NCBI GenBank assembly: GCA_025363475.1
Contig: JANYDS010000067.1
Span: 1 to 64,000 of the forward strand
Source: Terriglobia bacterium
Lineage (GTDB): Bacteria; Acidobacteriota; Terriglobia; Bryobacterales; Bryobacteraceae
Reading direction: 5' to 3'
Length of the DNA: 64,000 bases
The first letter of the stretch is position 1. Each line of letters begins with the position of its first letter. Position numbers and translations under genes: made by a program. Shown piece after piece: positions 51,687 through 60,168 of the stretch. The notes beneath the pieces are model-generated. The model was not told the origin of the DNA. It saw only the letters and a list, made by a program, of their open reading frames with translations, and did not search any database.

Positions 51687-52940
51687 ATGAAGCATTTCAC
51701 GGAACTCAATCTTTGCTCCGCATTGCGGAACAACCTCGCTAAAAACGAATTCGTCACGCCAACTCCCGTCCAGGCGCAGGCCATCCCGCCACTCATGGAA
51801 GGGCGCGACGTGGTCGCTACGGCGCAAACCGGCACTGGCAAAACTCTGGCGTTCGCAATTCCTGTCATTGAGGCTCTGGCCGCCGTGCCCCGCAGCAAAG
51901 TCATCAAGGTCCTGATCCTCAGCCCTACCCGCGACCTGGCCATCCAGATTGATGGAGCATTCCGGCAACTCGCCGAAGGCATGCACATTCGCACTGTCGT
52001 TGTTGTGGGCGGTTTAAGCGAGGCCAACCAGCTGCGCGATATCAAGGCCGGGGCCGAAGTGGTAATCGCTACTCCCGGACGGCTCTGCGACTATCTGGAC
52101 CGGCGCCTGATCGATCTCTCGCGTGCCGGAACCGTGGTTCTAGACGAGGCTGACCGCATGCTCGATATGGGCTTCCTGCCGTCTCTTCAAACCATCCTGC
52201 AGAAGCTTCCGGCCAAACGGCAGACCATGCTGTTCTCTGCCACCATCGAACGATCAGTAGCTCACCTTGTAGCCAGTTACGTGCACGAGCCGGTGCGGGT
52301 CGCGGTTGAAGCCTCCACGGAAACGGCCAGCCAAATAGATCTGTTCTGCTACGAAGTGCAGCAAGGCTCCAAGTTTGACCTTCTGGTTCATCTGCTGAAG
52401 CAGGAGACTGGTTCTTTCCTCGTTTTCGTGAGCAGGAAAGAAGGTGCCGACAGGCTCTCTAAATTTCTGGAGCGCGTCAGGTACAAAGTTGCGTGCATCC
52501 ACGGCGACCGGTCGCAGAGCCAGCGTAACGAAGCGTTGCAGGGTTTCAAAGACGGCGTTTACCGGGTACTTGTCGCTACCGATGTCGCCGCCCGCGGCAT
52601 TCACGTGGATGACATCGCCCACGTGGTGAACTACGATTTACCGCAGGAAGCGGAAAACTTCATTCACCGTGTGGGGCGCACGGGCAGGGCAGGCTCTCGT
52701 GGCGCTTCCTGGACTTTCGTCACCCCGCTCGAACGCTCAGATGTGCGCGGTTATGAGAGTGTACTGGGGATTCAGGTGCAATATCGCGAACTGCCAGCCC
52801 TGCCGCGGCCGATCGGGCTTGTGACTGATGTTGACGCATTTCTGGCTTCCGGCGGTACCAGTGAGCCAGCCGCCGTCGCCCCGAAGACCACATTTACCAG
52901 AAGTTTTTCCAGTGGCCGCCGCCGACCCGGTCGCCGCTGA
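51687..52940 (+). CDS. DEAD-box RNA helicase (RhlE-like)
   Basis: 417 residues with all core motifs in order: Q motif (FVTPTPVQAQAIP), I AQTGTGKT, Ia PTRDLA, II DEAD (VLDEADRMLDMGF), III SAT (FSATIE), IV FLVFVSRK, V ATDVAARGIHVDDI, VI HRVGRTGRAG. The short basic C-terminus (SFSSGRRRPGRR) suits RNA binding. Likely roles are ribosome assembly, RNA decay or cold adaptation. It converges on the LPMO-like gene with an 18-base gap. Confidence 0.95.
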   Translation: MKHFTELNLCSALRNNLAKNEFVTPTPVQAQAIPPLMEGRDVVATAQTGTGKTLAFAIPVIEALAAVPRSKVIKVLILSPTRDLAIQIDGAFRQLAEGMHIRTVVVVGGLSEANQLRDIKAGAEVVIATPGRLCDYLDRRLIDLSRAGTVVLDEADRMLDMGFLPSLQTILQKLPAKRQTMLFSATIERSVAHLVASYVHEPVRVAVEASTETASQIDLFCYEVQQGSKFDLLVHLLKQETGSFLVFVSRKEGADRLSKFLERVRYKVACIHGDRSQSQRNEALQGFKDGVYRVLVATDVAARGIHVDDIAHVVNYDLPQEAENFIHRVGRTGRAGSRGASWTFVTPLERSDVRGYESVLGIQVQYRELPALPRPIGLVTDVDAFLASGGTSEPAAVAPKTTFTRSFSSGRRRPGRR

Positions 52941-52958
52941 GTTTGCCGGTTCGATAAG

Positions 52959-53612
52959 CTACTTGGCCGCAGGCCAGCGGCTGTCGATCGGCTTTGCCGG
53001 ATCCGGAGTGATCTCAAGAACCGAGCAGTGATGGTACGAATACCCGCCAGGAACGTTGTATGGATGATCCGCCATGAACTGGACAACCTGCAGCGTGCAT
53101 TTGGGGCAATTGATATTAGGGATCTCGAGGTCAGTCTCCCAGATCATTGGCGCCTTCGGATCGACACGCTTCGACGCCGGTTCACCCGGTTTCGGATAGT
53201 GCGGGAACAGGCCGTCAATCAGCACCGGGATCTGGGGCGGGCTCTGAATTTGCGCCCACGATGAGTACGGGCCCCTCTCCGTCCACTTCTCAGCGGTGAC
53301 CGGATCGGGCGGAAGATCGGTGCGTGAATTCACTGCCAGCGCCACGCGGTAATGACCCGAGTGGAAGATCGTTTCCTGAATCTTCAAGTGAAACTTCGAT
53401 CCGCCGGTGATTTTGGTGGAGGCGTTCGTCAGGAACTTTGCATTTTCCCCATTCGTGTCCGGCAGGCCACATGGTCCGGCTTTCTGTGGATCACCCAAGT
53501 CGTTCGTCTTGACCCATTCTGCAGGCTCCATCAACTTAAAGTGGGCGAAGACAGCGAGGGGCAAAGCCATGAGCCCCACCACAAGAGCGAGCGGACGAAG
53601 CGCGATGTTCAT
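52959..53612 (-). CDS. SCE4755-type polysaccharide monooxygenase-like secreted protein
   Basis: 217 residues. The signal peptide (ALRPLALVVGLMALPLAVFA) ends so that the mature protein starts with His (A|HFKLMEP), as required for the N-terminal copper ligand of lytic polysaccharide monooxygenases. A second His candidate is in IFHSGHYRVAL. CPKC and two further Cys could form disulphides. PGGYSYHHCSVLEI near the C-terminus is characteristic of the family. Copper binding is inferred; the substrate is unknown. Family naming rests on recall of SCE4755-like motifs. The 269 bases to modB hold hairpin elements described separately. Confidence 0.78.
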   Translation of the reverse strand: MNIALRPLALVVGLMALPLAVFAHFKLMEPAEWVKTNDLGDPQKAGPCGLPDTNGENAKFLTNASTKITGGSKFHLKIQETIFHSGHYRVALAVNSRTDLPPDPVTAEKWTERGPYSSWAQIQSPPQIPVLIDGLFPHYPKPGEPASKRVDPKAPMIWETDLEIPNINCPKCTLQVVQFMADHPYNVPGGYSYHHCSVLEITPDPAKPIDSRWPAAK

Positions 53613-53799
53613 TGAAGATCTCCTTTTAAATCGAGCCCTGGCATCGATTGATCACTACTACTCTAATGCGCGGGCCAGCCGAATTCATCCACCAGCGCAT
53701 CGCCGACATCACAGACATGCCAAAAATTTACAGGTAACCACGTTAGATTATCCCTATCGGCCCACGCGGCCCTTAACTAACTGTGTTCGGGGGAAGCGC

Positions 53800-53847
53800 G
53801 GCTCGGGACAGTTCATCCCGAGCCGTGGGCATAAGCCTGCTTATGCC
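53800..53847. repeat. Two-hairpin palindromic element (REP-like), copy 2
   Basis: Hairpin B-type: GGCTCGGGA (53800-53808), 7-base loop, TCCCGAGCC (53816-53824). Hairpin A-type: GGCATAAGC (53828-53836), 2-base loop, GCTTATGCC (53839-53847). Read on the minus strand it begins gtggc, then the short-loop hairpin, then the longer-loop hairpin, the same order as the element at 50506-50546. The stem sequences differ, so structure and not sequence is conserved. It lies 38 bases upstream of modB. Confidence 0.7.
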
Positions 53848-53852
53848 ACAAT

Positions 53853-53877
53853 GAAAAACCGCCCCGGATGGTTTTTC
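53853..53877 (+). terminator. Terminator- or attenuator-like hairpin before modB
   Basis: GAAAAACC (53853-53860) pairs perfectly with GGTTTTTC (53870-53877) around a 9-base GC-rich loop. It ends four bases before the GTG/ATG start choices of modB. It could end transcripts entering from upstream or mask the modB ribosome site. There is no sign of the known molybdenum-cofactor riboswitch. Confidence 0.45.
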
Positions 53878-53884
53878 AAAGGTG

Positions 53885-54550
53885 ATGCAAATCGACTGGT
53901 TTCCGCTCTGGCTCAGCCTTGAAGTAGCGACTCTTGCGACCCTGATTTCCCTTGTCGCCGGCATCTGGCTCGCGTGGCTGCTCTCCCACAAAGACTTCGC
54001 AGGAAAAAACGTCCTCGACGCCATTACAACCCTCCCGCTGGCACTCCCGCCCACCGTACTCGGTTACTACCTGCTCGTAGTCATCGGTCGCACCAGCTGG
54101 CTGGGCGGCGCCTGGGAAGCCATCACCGGCTCACCCCTCGTCTTTACGTGGAAAGCCGCCGTAATCGCATCCACTCTCCACGCGGTGCCACTCCTCGTCA
54201 AATCAACACGCGCTGCGCTCGAAAATGTCGATCAATCCTATGAACGCGCCGCCCGCAGCCTGGGCGCTTCCGAATGGCGACTCTTTTGGCGCATCAGCAT
54301 CCCGCTCGCCCGACGCCCCATCGCCGCCGCCACAGCCCTCGCTTTCGCCCGCTCCCTCGGCGATTTCGGTGCCACGCTCATGATCGCCGGTGACATCCCC
54401 GGTCGCACCCAAACCGCCGCGATTGCGATCTACGACGCGGTGGAGTCCGGCAACACTATACTGGCCCGAACTCTGGTAATCGTGATCTCGATTCTCACCG
54501 CAGCCATCGTCTGGCTGTCCAACTGGCTGGAGGAGCGCAGAGCCCGGTGA
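53885..54550 (+). CDS. modB: Molybdate ABC transporter permease ModB
   Basis: 221 residues from ATG 53885 (a GTG directly before it is also possible). Five to six transmembrane helices; EAA-type loop for contact with the ATPase: YERAARSLGASEWRLFWRISIPLARRPIAAATALAFARSLGDFGATLMIAGDIPG. The FGATLMIAG stretch is typical of ModB. It forms the membrane channel for molybdate/tungstate. modC follows after 13 bases. No modA-like binding protein is encoded in the window on either side. Confidence 0.92.
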   Translation: MQIDWFPLWLSLEVATLATLISLVAGIWLAWLLSHKDFAGKNVLDAITTLPLALPPTVLGYYLLVVIGRTSWLGGAWEAITGSPLVFTWKAAVIASTLHAVPLLVKSTRAALENVDQSYERAARSLGASEWRLFWRISIPLARRPIAAATALAFARSLGDFGATLMIAGDIPGRTQTAAIAIYDAVESGNTILARTLVIVISILTAAIVWLSNWLEERRAR

Positions 54551-54563
54551 TCGAAGCCAATAA

Positions 54564-55652
54564 ATGATTGAAGCAAATATCAGCAAACGCTTCCCTGCGG
54601 GCCCGGAATCAGCTGGCTTTCACCTGCAAATCGAATTCGAGGCGGCCCCCGGAGTCACCGCGCTTTACGGCCCCAGCGGCTCCGGCAAAACGCTCACTCT
54701 GGATACCCTCGCCGGTTTCGTCAAACCCGGTTCCGGCCGCATCCTGTTGAATGACCGCATTCTGTTTGATGGCGCATCAGGCGTCCACCTTCCCCCGCAG
54801 ACCCGTTCCTGTGGCTACGTATTCCAGAACTACGCTCTTTTTCCGCACATGACCCTGCGGGAAAATCTGGCCTTCGCCGCCCACGAAGTCCCGCGCCTCG
54901 AACGCCACCGCCGCATCGCCGAACAGCTCGACCGCTTCAAGCTCACCAGCATGGCCGGCCGCTATCCCCACGAACTCTCGGGTGGCCAGAAACAGCGTGG
55001 TTCCATCGCCCGCGCCCTCATCGCCGAGCCGCGCATGATTCTGCTCGATGAACCCGCCCGCGGTATGGACTCCACACTCCGCGCCGATCTTCACCTGCTG
55101 ATCCACGAACTCCGCCAGACCCTCAAACTTCCCATACTCCTTGTCACGCATGATGCCGAAGAATGCTTCGCCCTGGCTGACCGGGTATTGGTCTATGACG
55201 CGGGCCGGATCATTCACCGCGGTACCCCGGCCGAACTTCTGCAGAACCCCGGCAGTGCTGCCGTGGCGCAATTGCTGGGCGGCTTCAATCTCTTCGAAGC
55301 CGACGTTGTGGCCCTCGACCCTGGCCGCCAAACCAGCCGCGTGCGTTTCCTCGGTGACGAAATCGCAGGCCCGCACCTCCGTGGTTGTTTTAAGGGGGAT
55401 CGCATCGCGCTCTGCATCCGGCCCGAAGAGCTCCGCGTGGCAGATCGTCCTGGTGACAACCGCATCCGCCGGCCCCTCCTCCGTACGGTCGAAAGGCCGC
55501 AGTCTGTCCGCGCCGATTTCGGCACAGGCCTCATTGTCGATGTCCCCAGAGACACGTGGCAGATGCTCGAACCCGCCGCTGCGCAAACCGGCTGGTGGGT
55601 AGAGGTTCCATCGGCCTCTCTGCGACAAATTACCCGACAATTGGCGTCATAA
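54564..55652 (+). CDS. modC: Molybdate ABC transporter ATP-binding protein ModC
   Basis: 362 residues. Walker A GPSGSGKTLTL, Q-loop YVFQNYALFPHMTL, signature LSGGQKQRGSIARALI, Walker B MILLDEPARGMD, H-loop LLVTHDAEEC. The C-terminal ~120 residues (about 240-362) are a TOBE/MOP-like regulatory domain (GDRIALCIRPEELRVA). It energises ModB. The D-loop reads GMD where ALD is usual; this is a mild variation. Last gene of the modBC pair. Confidence 0.92.
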   Translation: MIEANISKRFPAGPESAGFHLQIEFEAAPGVTALYGPSGSGKTLTLDTLAGFVKPGSGRILLNDRILFDGASGVHLPPQTRSCGYVFQNYALFPHMTLRENLAFAAHEVPRLERHRRIAEQLDRFKLTSMAGRYPHELSGGQKQRGSIARALIAEPRMILLDEPARGMDSTLRADLHLLIHELRQTLKLPILLVTHDAEECFALADRVLVYDAGRIIHRGTPAELLQNPGSAAVAQLLGGFNLFEADVVALDPGRQTSRVRFLGDEIAGPHLRGCFKGDRIALCIRPEELRVADRPGDNRIRRPLLRTVERPQSVRADFGTGLIVDVPRDTWQMLEPAAAQTGWWVEVPSASLRQITRQLAS

Positions 55653-55698
55653 ATTTTTCTGATCGCACCCGCACCGCTGACTGGTTTAAACTCCCACT

Positions 55699-57318
55699 AT
55701 GTGGAAATGCCTTGCCTTGCTCACAATTGCCTCCTGCGCCGCCGCTCCGTTTGCTGTCGCTCAGAATAAGATGTCTCCAGAGAAAGAAGCTTCCATCAAG
55801 GCTGACCTGAACGGCCAGATTGACGCGATGAAGAAACAGGCGCAAGTCATGGTCGACAGCGTCTTCAGCTTCGGCGAACTCGGTTTCCAGGAGTTTGAAA
55901 CCACAAAATATCTGACAGGAATCCTCGAAAAAGAAGGTTTCAAAATTGAACGCGGCGTCGCGGGCATCCCTACCGCATTCGTTGCCACGTGGGGTGAAGG
56001 CAAGCCGGTCATCTCACTCGGGTCCGATATCGACGATATCCCGCAGGCCTCGCAAAAGCCCGGCGTTGCTTATCACGCGCCCATGATTGAAGGTGCTCCC
56101 GGACACGGCGAAGGCCACAACTCAGGCATGCCGCTCAACATCGTCGCCGCCCTGGCCGTCAAAAAGATCATGGAGCGCGAGCATCTCAAAGGCACCATTC
56201 AGCTTTGGCCCGGTGTGGCCGAAGAAGACCTCGGCACCAAAGCCTATTACGTGCGGGCCGGCCTGTTCAAAAACGTGGACGTTGTCCTTTTCACCCACGT
56301 CGGCGCCAACCTGAACGTCAGCTCTGGCCCCACCAACAGCAACGGCATGATTTCCATTGAATACACGTTCAAAGGCGAGAGCGCCCACGCTGCCAGTGCG
56401 CCTTGGAGAGGTCGAAGCGCCCTCGATGCAGTTGAACTGATGGATGCCGGCTGGAACTTCCGCCGCGAGCACCTCAGACCCGCCACACGTGTTCACTACG
56501 TCATCACCAACGGCGGTGACCAGCCCAACGTCGTTCCGCCCAACGCCACCGTCTGGTATTACCTGCGCGAGGCAGACTACGACCACATCATGAACCTCTG
56601 GAAAATCGCCGACAACATGGCACAGGCCGCCTCTCTGATGACGGATACAACATGGACGTCACGCGTGCTCGGCAGTGCCTGGCCGGGGCACTTCAATGTA
56701 CCCATCGCCGCAGACATGTACGAGAACATCAAGAAAGTGGGTCTGCCCACCTGGTCGGATGATGACCAGAAGCTCGCTAAAGCTCTTCAGAAAGAATTGA
56801 AAGTTCCCGAGCGTGGCCTTGCCATGAAGGTAGCCGAATTGCGTCAGCCCCGTCCAGTCGCGGCAGATGACGGCAGTGATGGCGGTGGCGGTAACGGTCC
56901 CGCCGGTGGTGGATCCGATGACATCGGAGACGTTTCCTGGGCAGTCCCGACCGTGACTCTGAACTATCCCTCCAACATTCCCGGCGGACCCGGCCACAAC
57001 TGGGCCAACGGCATCTCCATGGCCACGCCCATCGCCCACAAAGGCGTGGTCGCCGGGGCCAAGGTTCAGGCCCTGACGATGCTCGATATCCTGTTCCATC
57101 CCGAACTCGTCCAGAAAGCGTGGGATTACTACAACAACGTCCAGACGAAGGATCAGAAATACATCAATCTGCTCCGTCCCGACGATAAACCCGCCATCTG
57201 GCTCAATCAAAAGACGATGGAACAATACCGCCCGGCCATGAAGGCGCTCTATTTCGATTCCGCGAAGTTCGATAACTACCTGGAACAACTTGGCATCCAG
57301 TACCCGACAGTTCGTTAG
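55699..57318 (+). CDS. Secreted AbgB-like amidohydrolase (M20D)
   Basis: 539 residues with signal peptide about 1-21. M20D metal site: EGAPGHGEGHNSGMPLN, the catalytic Glu in WPGVAEEDLG, LFTHVGANL, and lid FKGESAHAASAPWRGRSALDAV. The C-terminal GGSDDIGDVSWAVPTVTL and IPGGPGHNWANGISMATPIAHKG match p-aminobenzoyl-glutamate hydrolase subunit B-like proteins. An Asp/Gly-rich insertion (about 388-406) precedes it. AbgB itself is cytoplasmic; this exported relative probably hydrolyses other acyl-amino acids. Confidence 0.88.
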   Translation: MWKCLALLTIASCAAAPFAVAQNKMSPEKEASIKADLNGQIDAMKKQAQVMVDSVFSFGELGFQEFETTKYLTGILEKEGFKIERGVAGIPTAFVATWGEGKPVISLGSDIDDIPQASQKPGVAYHAPMIEGAPGHGEGHNSGMPLNIVAALAVKKIMEREHLKGTIQLWPGVAEEDLGTKAYYVRAGLFKNVDVVLFTHVGANLNVSSGPTNSNGMISIEYTFKGESAHAASAPWRGRSALDAVELMDAGWNFRREHLRPATRVHYVITNGGDQPNVVPPNATVWYYLREADYDHIMNLWKIADNMAQAASLMTDTTWTSRVLGSAWPGHFNVPIAADMYENIKKVGLPTWSDDDQKLAKALQKELKVPERGLAMKVAELRQPRPVAADDGSDGGGGNGPAGGGSDDIGDVSWAVPTVTLNYPSNIPGGPGHNWANGISMATPIAHKGVVAGAKVQALTMLDILFHPELVQKAWDYYNNVQTKDQKYINLLRPDDKPAIWLNQKTMEQYRPAMKALYFDSAKFDNYLEQLGIQYPTVR

Positions 57319-57370
57319 CGCCACCCCCTGTACGCGTTTATTTCTACCCGGCGTCTAAACTGGTAGCTTG

Positions 57371-58030
57371 ATGCTCAGCCTGGCAGCCCTGGTCGTTTTT
57401 TCTGGTTTCTTCGGCCAGGGTACAGATAGTATCGATTTCGACAAATTCGGCACGGGGAAAATGCCCCCGTCGTGGTCCGTGGTCGCCACTCATCCCGGAA
57501 CCGCGCCGCAGTGGGAGGTCATCCCTGAAAAATCCGCTCCCAGCCGTAAAAACGTTTTCGCCCAGGTCTCCCCGGCTGGACGCGATTCCGACTCCCATCT
57601 GGCACTCTACGACAAAATGCTTTGCCGCGAGGGCGACCTCAGCGTAAAGTTCAGGATTGAGAGCGGGCGTCAGAACAAAGCTGCCGGAATCGTCTGGCGC
57701 TATCAGGATTCCGGCAATTACTATCTGCTACAGTTCAGTGCCGAACACCGCAATATTGCCCTGTTCCACGTGGAAAACGGTCAGGCACGGGCCATCCCGG
57801 TCATGGCCGGAAAAACGCAGATGACAGCCGTTCCGCACGACATCCGCGAAGACCAGTGGTATGTGGTTAAGGTGAATTACCGGGGTTCTAAAGTCCGCGT
57901 TTCCTTCGGTAACCGTCTGCTGTTTGAGGCTGTCGACACCGCGATTCAGCGCTCAGGCAAAACCGGTCTTTGGACCAGAGCAGGCACTATTGCACTGTTT
58001 GACGATTTCCGTCTCGACAAGAAAAGCTAA
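57371..58030 (+). CDS. Secreted LamG/DUF1080-like beta-sandwich protein
   Basis: 219 residues from ATG 57371 (TTG 57368 just ahead is in frame). Short signal-like N-terminus (LSLAALVVFSGFFG). The rest is a concanavalin-like jelly roll: FDKFGTGKMPPSWSVV, DGDLSVKF-like strand (EGDLSVKFRIESG), AAGIVWRYQDSGNYYLLQF, GLWTRAGTIALFDDFRL. DUF1080-type domains bind or cleave glycans; no catalytic residues can be assigned here. The stop codon lies inside a 4 x 10-base tandem repeat. Confidence 0.75.
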   Translation: MLSLAALVVFSGFFGQGTDSIDFDKFGTGKMPPSWSVVATHPGTAPQWEVIPEKSAPSRKNVFAQVSPAGRDSDSHLALYDKMLCREGDLSVKFRIESGRQNKAAGIVWRYQDSGNYYLLQFSAEHRNIALFHVENGQARAIPVMAGKTQMTAVPHDIREDQWYVVKVNYRGSKVRVSFGNRLLFEAVDTAIQRSGKTGLWTRAGTIALFDDFRLDKKS

Positions 58031-58058
58031 GAGAAGCCAAAAAAAGCTAAGAAAAGCT
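58019..58058 (+). repeat. Four tandem copies of an A-rich 10-mer
   Basis: aagaaaagct, aagagaagcc, aaaaaaagct and aagaaaagct run head to tail, spanning the last codons and stop of the preceding gene. The 10-base period keeps the A-tracts on one face of the helix, which should bend DNA. It may simply be slippage. Confidence 0.65.
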
Positions 58059-58064
58059 GAACTG

Positions 58065-58081
58065 CGCGCCTGACAGGCGCG
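58065..58081 (+). terminator. Short GC hairpin, probable terminator
   Basis: CGCGCCT (58065-58071) pairs with AGGCGCG (58075-58081) around gac, followed by TT. It lies 35 bases past the stop of the jelly-roll gene and 28 bases before the next gene. Confidence 0.55.
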
Positions 58082-58108
58082 TTAGCATGATTGAGGGAGA
58101 CACTGAAC

Positions 58109-58993
58109 ATGCGGCAATTTGCGGTGATTACAGGAATTCTGGCACTGAGCAGCGGGGCCTTTGCGGCCGATCCGCAACTCATGAACCTGGTAATGCCCGG
58201 TGTTAAGGTGCTCGCCGGGGCGAATGTGACCAGCGCCCGGATCAGCCCGCTGGGGCAGTTCCTGCTCGTAAAGATTCAGGCAAGCGGCCAGTTGCAGCAA
58301 ATCACCGCAGCAACCGGAGTTGACCCGCTTCAGGATGTCACTGAAATTCTCGCAGCCACAACCGCCGATCCCGCAGCCCCCGGTGGCCTGGTCATGCTGC
58401 GCGGAACGTTCAAGGTGGATCAGATTCTGGCTCACATCCAGGCAGGGCAAGTCCAAATTCAGGGCGACGCAAAAATTGTAACCATCAAAGGCGAGAAGGA
58501 CAAACCAGCCATGGCACTGGCGTTCCTCGGTACATCCATTGCCTTGGCTGGTGATGCCATTTCTGTCAACGCAGCCATCGCAAGGAGCACGGGTGCCAAT
58601 GCGATTGACCCTAAACTGGCTGTACAGGTAAACGCGCTCGGTGCGGCAAACGATATCTGGGTAGTCAGCGCCGCTGGCGTATCGTCTCTGCTACCCGCCC
58701 CGGCGGGTGAAATGCTGAAGAACGTGCTGGGGATCAGCGGCGGCCTGAAGTTCGGAACACAAATTCAGGGTCAGGTGGAAATTGTAGCCGACACCGCGAA
58801 AAACGCCGAATCCCTGGGTGACGTTGCGCGCCTTGTAGTAAGTTTGGCCGCAATGAACCCGCCGAAGGAACCGCAGATGGTTCAGTTACTCGGCCTGCTT
58901 CAGACCCTGCAAATCACCACCAAAGGAACGGCCGTAGATCTGGCGCTGACCGTTCCCGAAACAAAATTTGAAGGCCTGTTAACGAAGAACTAA
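58109..58993 (+). CDS. Secreted protein of unknown function
   Basis: 294 residues from ATG 58109, preceded by gagggaga. Signal peptide about 1-20 ([16 protein letters not shown]). The mature protein is Ala/Val/Leu-rich with repeated alpha-beta character ([65 protein letters not shown]). It looks like a secreted acidobacterial family of which I know no function. It ends four bases into the recA 3' end on the opposite strand. Confidence 0.7.
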   Translation: MRQFAVITGILALSSGAFAADPQLMNLVMPGVKVLAGANVTSARISPLGQFLLVKIQASGQLQQITAATGVDPLQDVTEILAATTADPAAPGGLVMLRGTFKVDQILAHIQAGQVQIQGDAKIVTIKGEKDKPAMALAFLGTSIALAGDAISVNAAIARSTGANAIDPKLAVQVNALGAANDIWVVSAAGVSSLLPAPAGEMLKNVLGISGGLKFGTQIQGQVEIVADTAKNAESLGDVARLVVSLAAMNPPKEPQMVQLLGLLQTLQITTKGTAVDLALTVPETKFEGLLTKN

Positions 58994-60090
58994 CGACCGC
59001 GAGGAACCACCGCCGGTGCCGCAGTCCGGGGACCCGGCGGTGGAGCTATCTGAGGACCAGTCTGTCCCGAAGCAGCCCCATTGGCATTCTCCATCTTAAT
59101 CAAACCCAGTGACTTCCGCAGTTCCGTATCAATGGCCAGCCGCATATCCGGATTGTCTTTCAAAAACTGCCGGGCATTTTCCCGGCCCTGACCAATCCGT
59201 TCCGTCTTGTAGCTAAACCACGAACCACTCTTCTCAATCACGTTCTGCGCCACGCCCAGATCAATCATTTCGCCTTCACGCGATATGCCCTCGCCGTACA
59301 CAATATCGAATTCAGCTTCGCGGAACGGTGAGGCCAGCTTGTTCTTCACCACTTTGACTTTGGTCCGGTTACCCACCACCGCATCGCCATCCTTAATCGC
59401 GGCAATGCGCCGGATATCAATACGGACGGACGAATAGAACTTCAGCGCACGGCCACCAGTAGTGGTTTCCGGACTCCCAAACATCACCCCAATCTTCTCG
59501 CGAATCTGGTTGATGAAAATAAGACAAGTCTTCGACTTCGAAACCGAACCAGTCAGTTTGCGCAGCGCCTGCGACATCAAACGCGCCTGCAAACCCATGT
59601 GCGAATCGCCCATCTCGCCATCCAGTTCCGCTTTCGGAACCAGCGCCGCCACCGAATCCACCACCAGGACGTCAATGGAACCGGAAGCAATCAGCGCGGC
59701 CGTAATTTCCAGCGCCTGTTCACCAAAGTCCGGCTGCGAAACGAGCAGGTTATCGACATCAACCCCCAGCTTGCGGGCATAAATCGGATCAAGGGCATGT
59801 TCCACATCAATGAACGCCGCCATGCCGCCCTTCTTCTGCGACTCAGCAATCACCTGCAAAGCAATCGTCGTCTTACCCGAAGATTCCGGTCCGTAGATCT
59901 CGCAGATGCGTCCGCGTGGAAAGCCGCCCGTGCCCAGAGCCGCGTCCAGAGCAATCGAACCCGTCGAGATCACCGACACAGGAACAATAGCGTCCTTTGC
60001 CCCTAACCGGAGAATGGACCCCTTCCCAAACTGCTTTTCAATCTGAGCGAGGGTTTGTTCCAGTGCTCGTGCGCGTTCTTTTTCATCCAT
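58990..60090 (-). CDS. recA: Recombinase RecA
   Basis: 366 residues. Walker [10 protein letters not shown], Walker B-type [10 protein letters not shown], loop L1/L2 region with [20 protein letters not shown] and [44 protein letters not shown]. The C-terminus is Pro/Ala/Gly-rich rather than acidic. Ribosome site ggagctgt. No GAAC-N4-GTTC style LexA box was seen upstream. The 78-base spacer to guaB contains only a weak 6-base hairpin over the guaB stop codon. Confidence 0.98.
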   Translation of the reverse strand: MDEKERARALEQTLAQIEKQFGKGSILRLGAKDAIVPVSVISTGSIALDAALGTGGFPRGRICEIYGPESSGKTTIALQVIAESQKKGGMAAFIDVEHALDPIYARKLGVDVDNLLVSQPDFGEQALEITAALIASGSIDVLVVDSVAALVPKAELDGEMGDSHMGLQARLMSQALRKLTGSVSKSKTCLIFINQIREKIGVMFGSPETTTGGRALKFYSSVRIDIRRIAAIKDGDAVVGNRTKVKVVKNKLASPFREAEFDIVYGEGISREGEMIDLGVAQNVIEKSGSWFSYKTERIGQGRENARQFLKDNPDMRLAIDTELRKSLGLIKMENANGAASGQTGPQIAPPPGPRTAAPAVVPRGR

Positions 60091-60168
60091 GAGACAGCTC
60101 CTTCAAGCGAAATCGCCATACGAACAAAAGGCGAAAGGTATGTTTTAAGAGTCTAGCAGAGAAAACTG

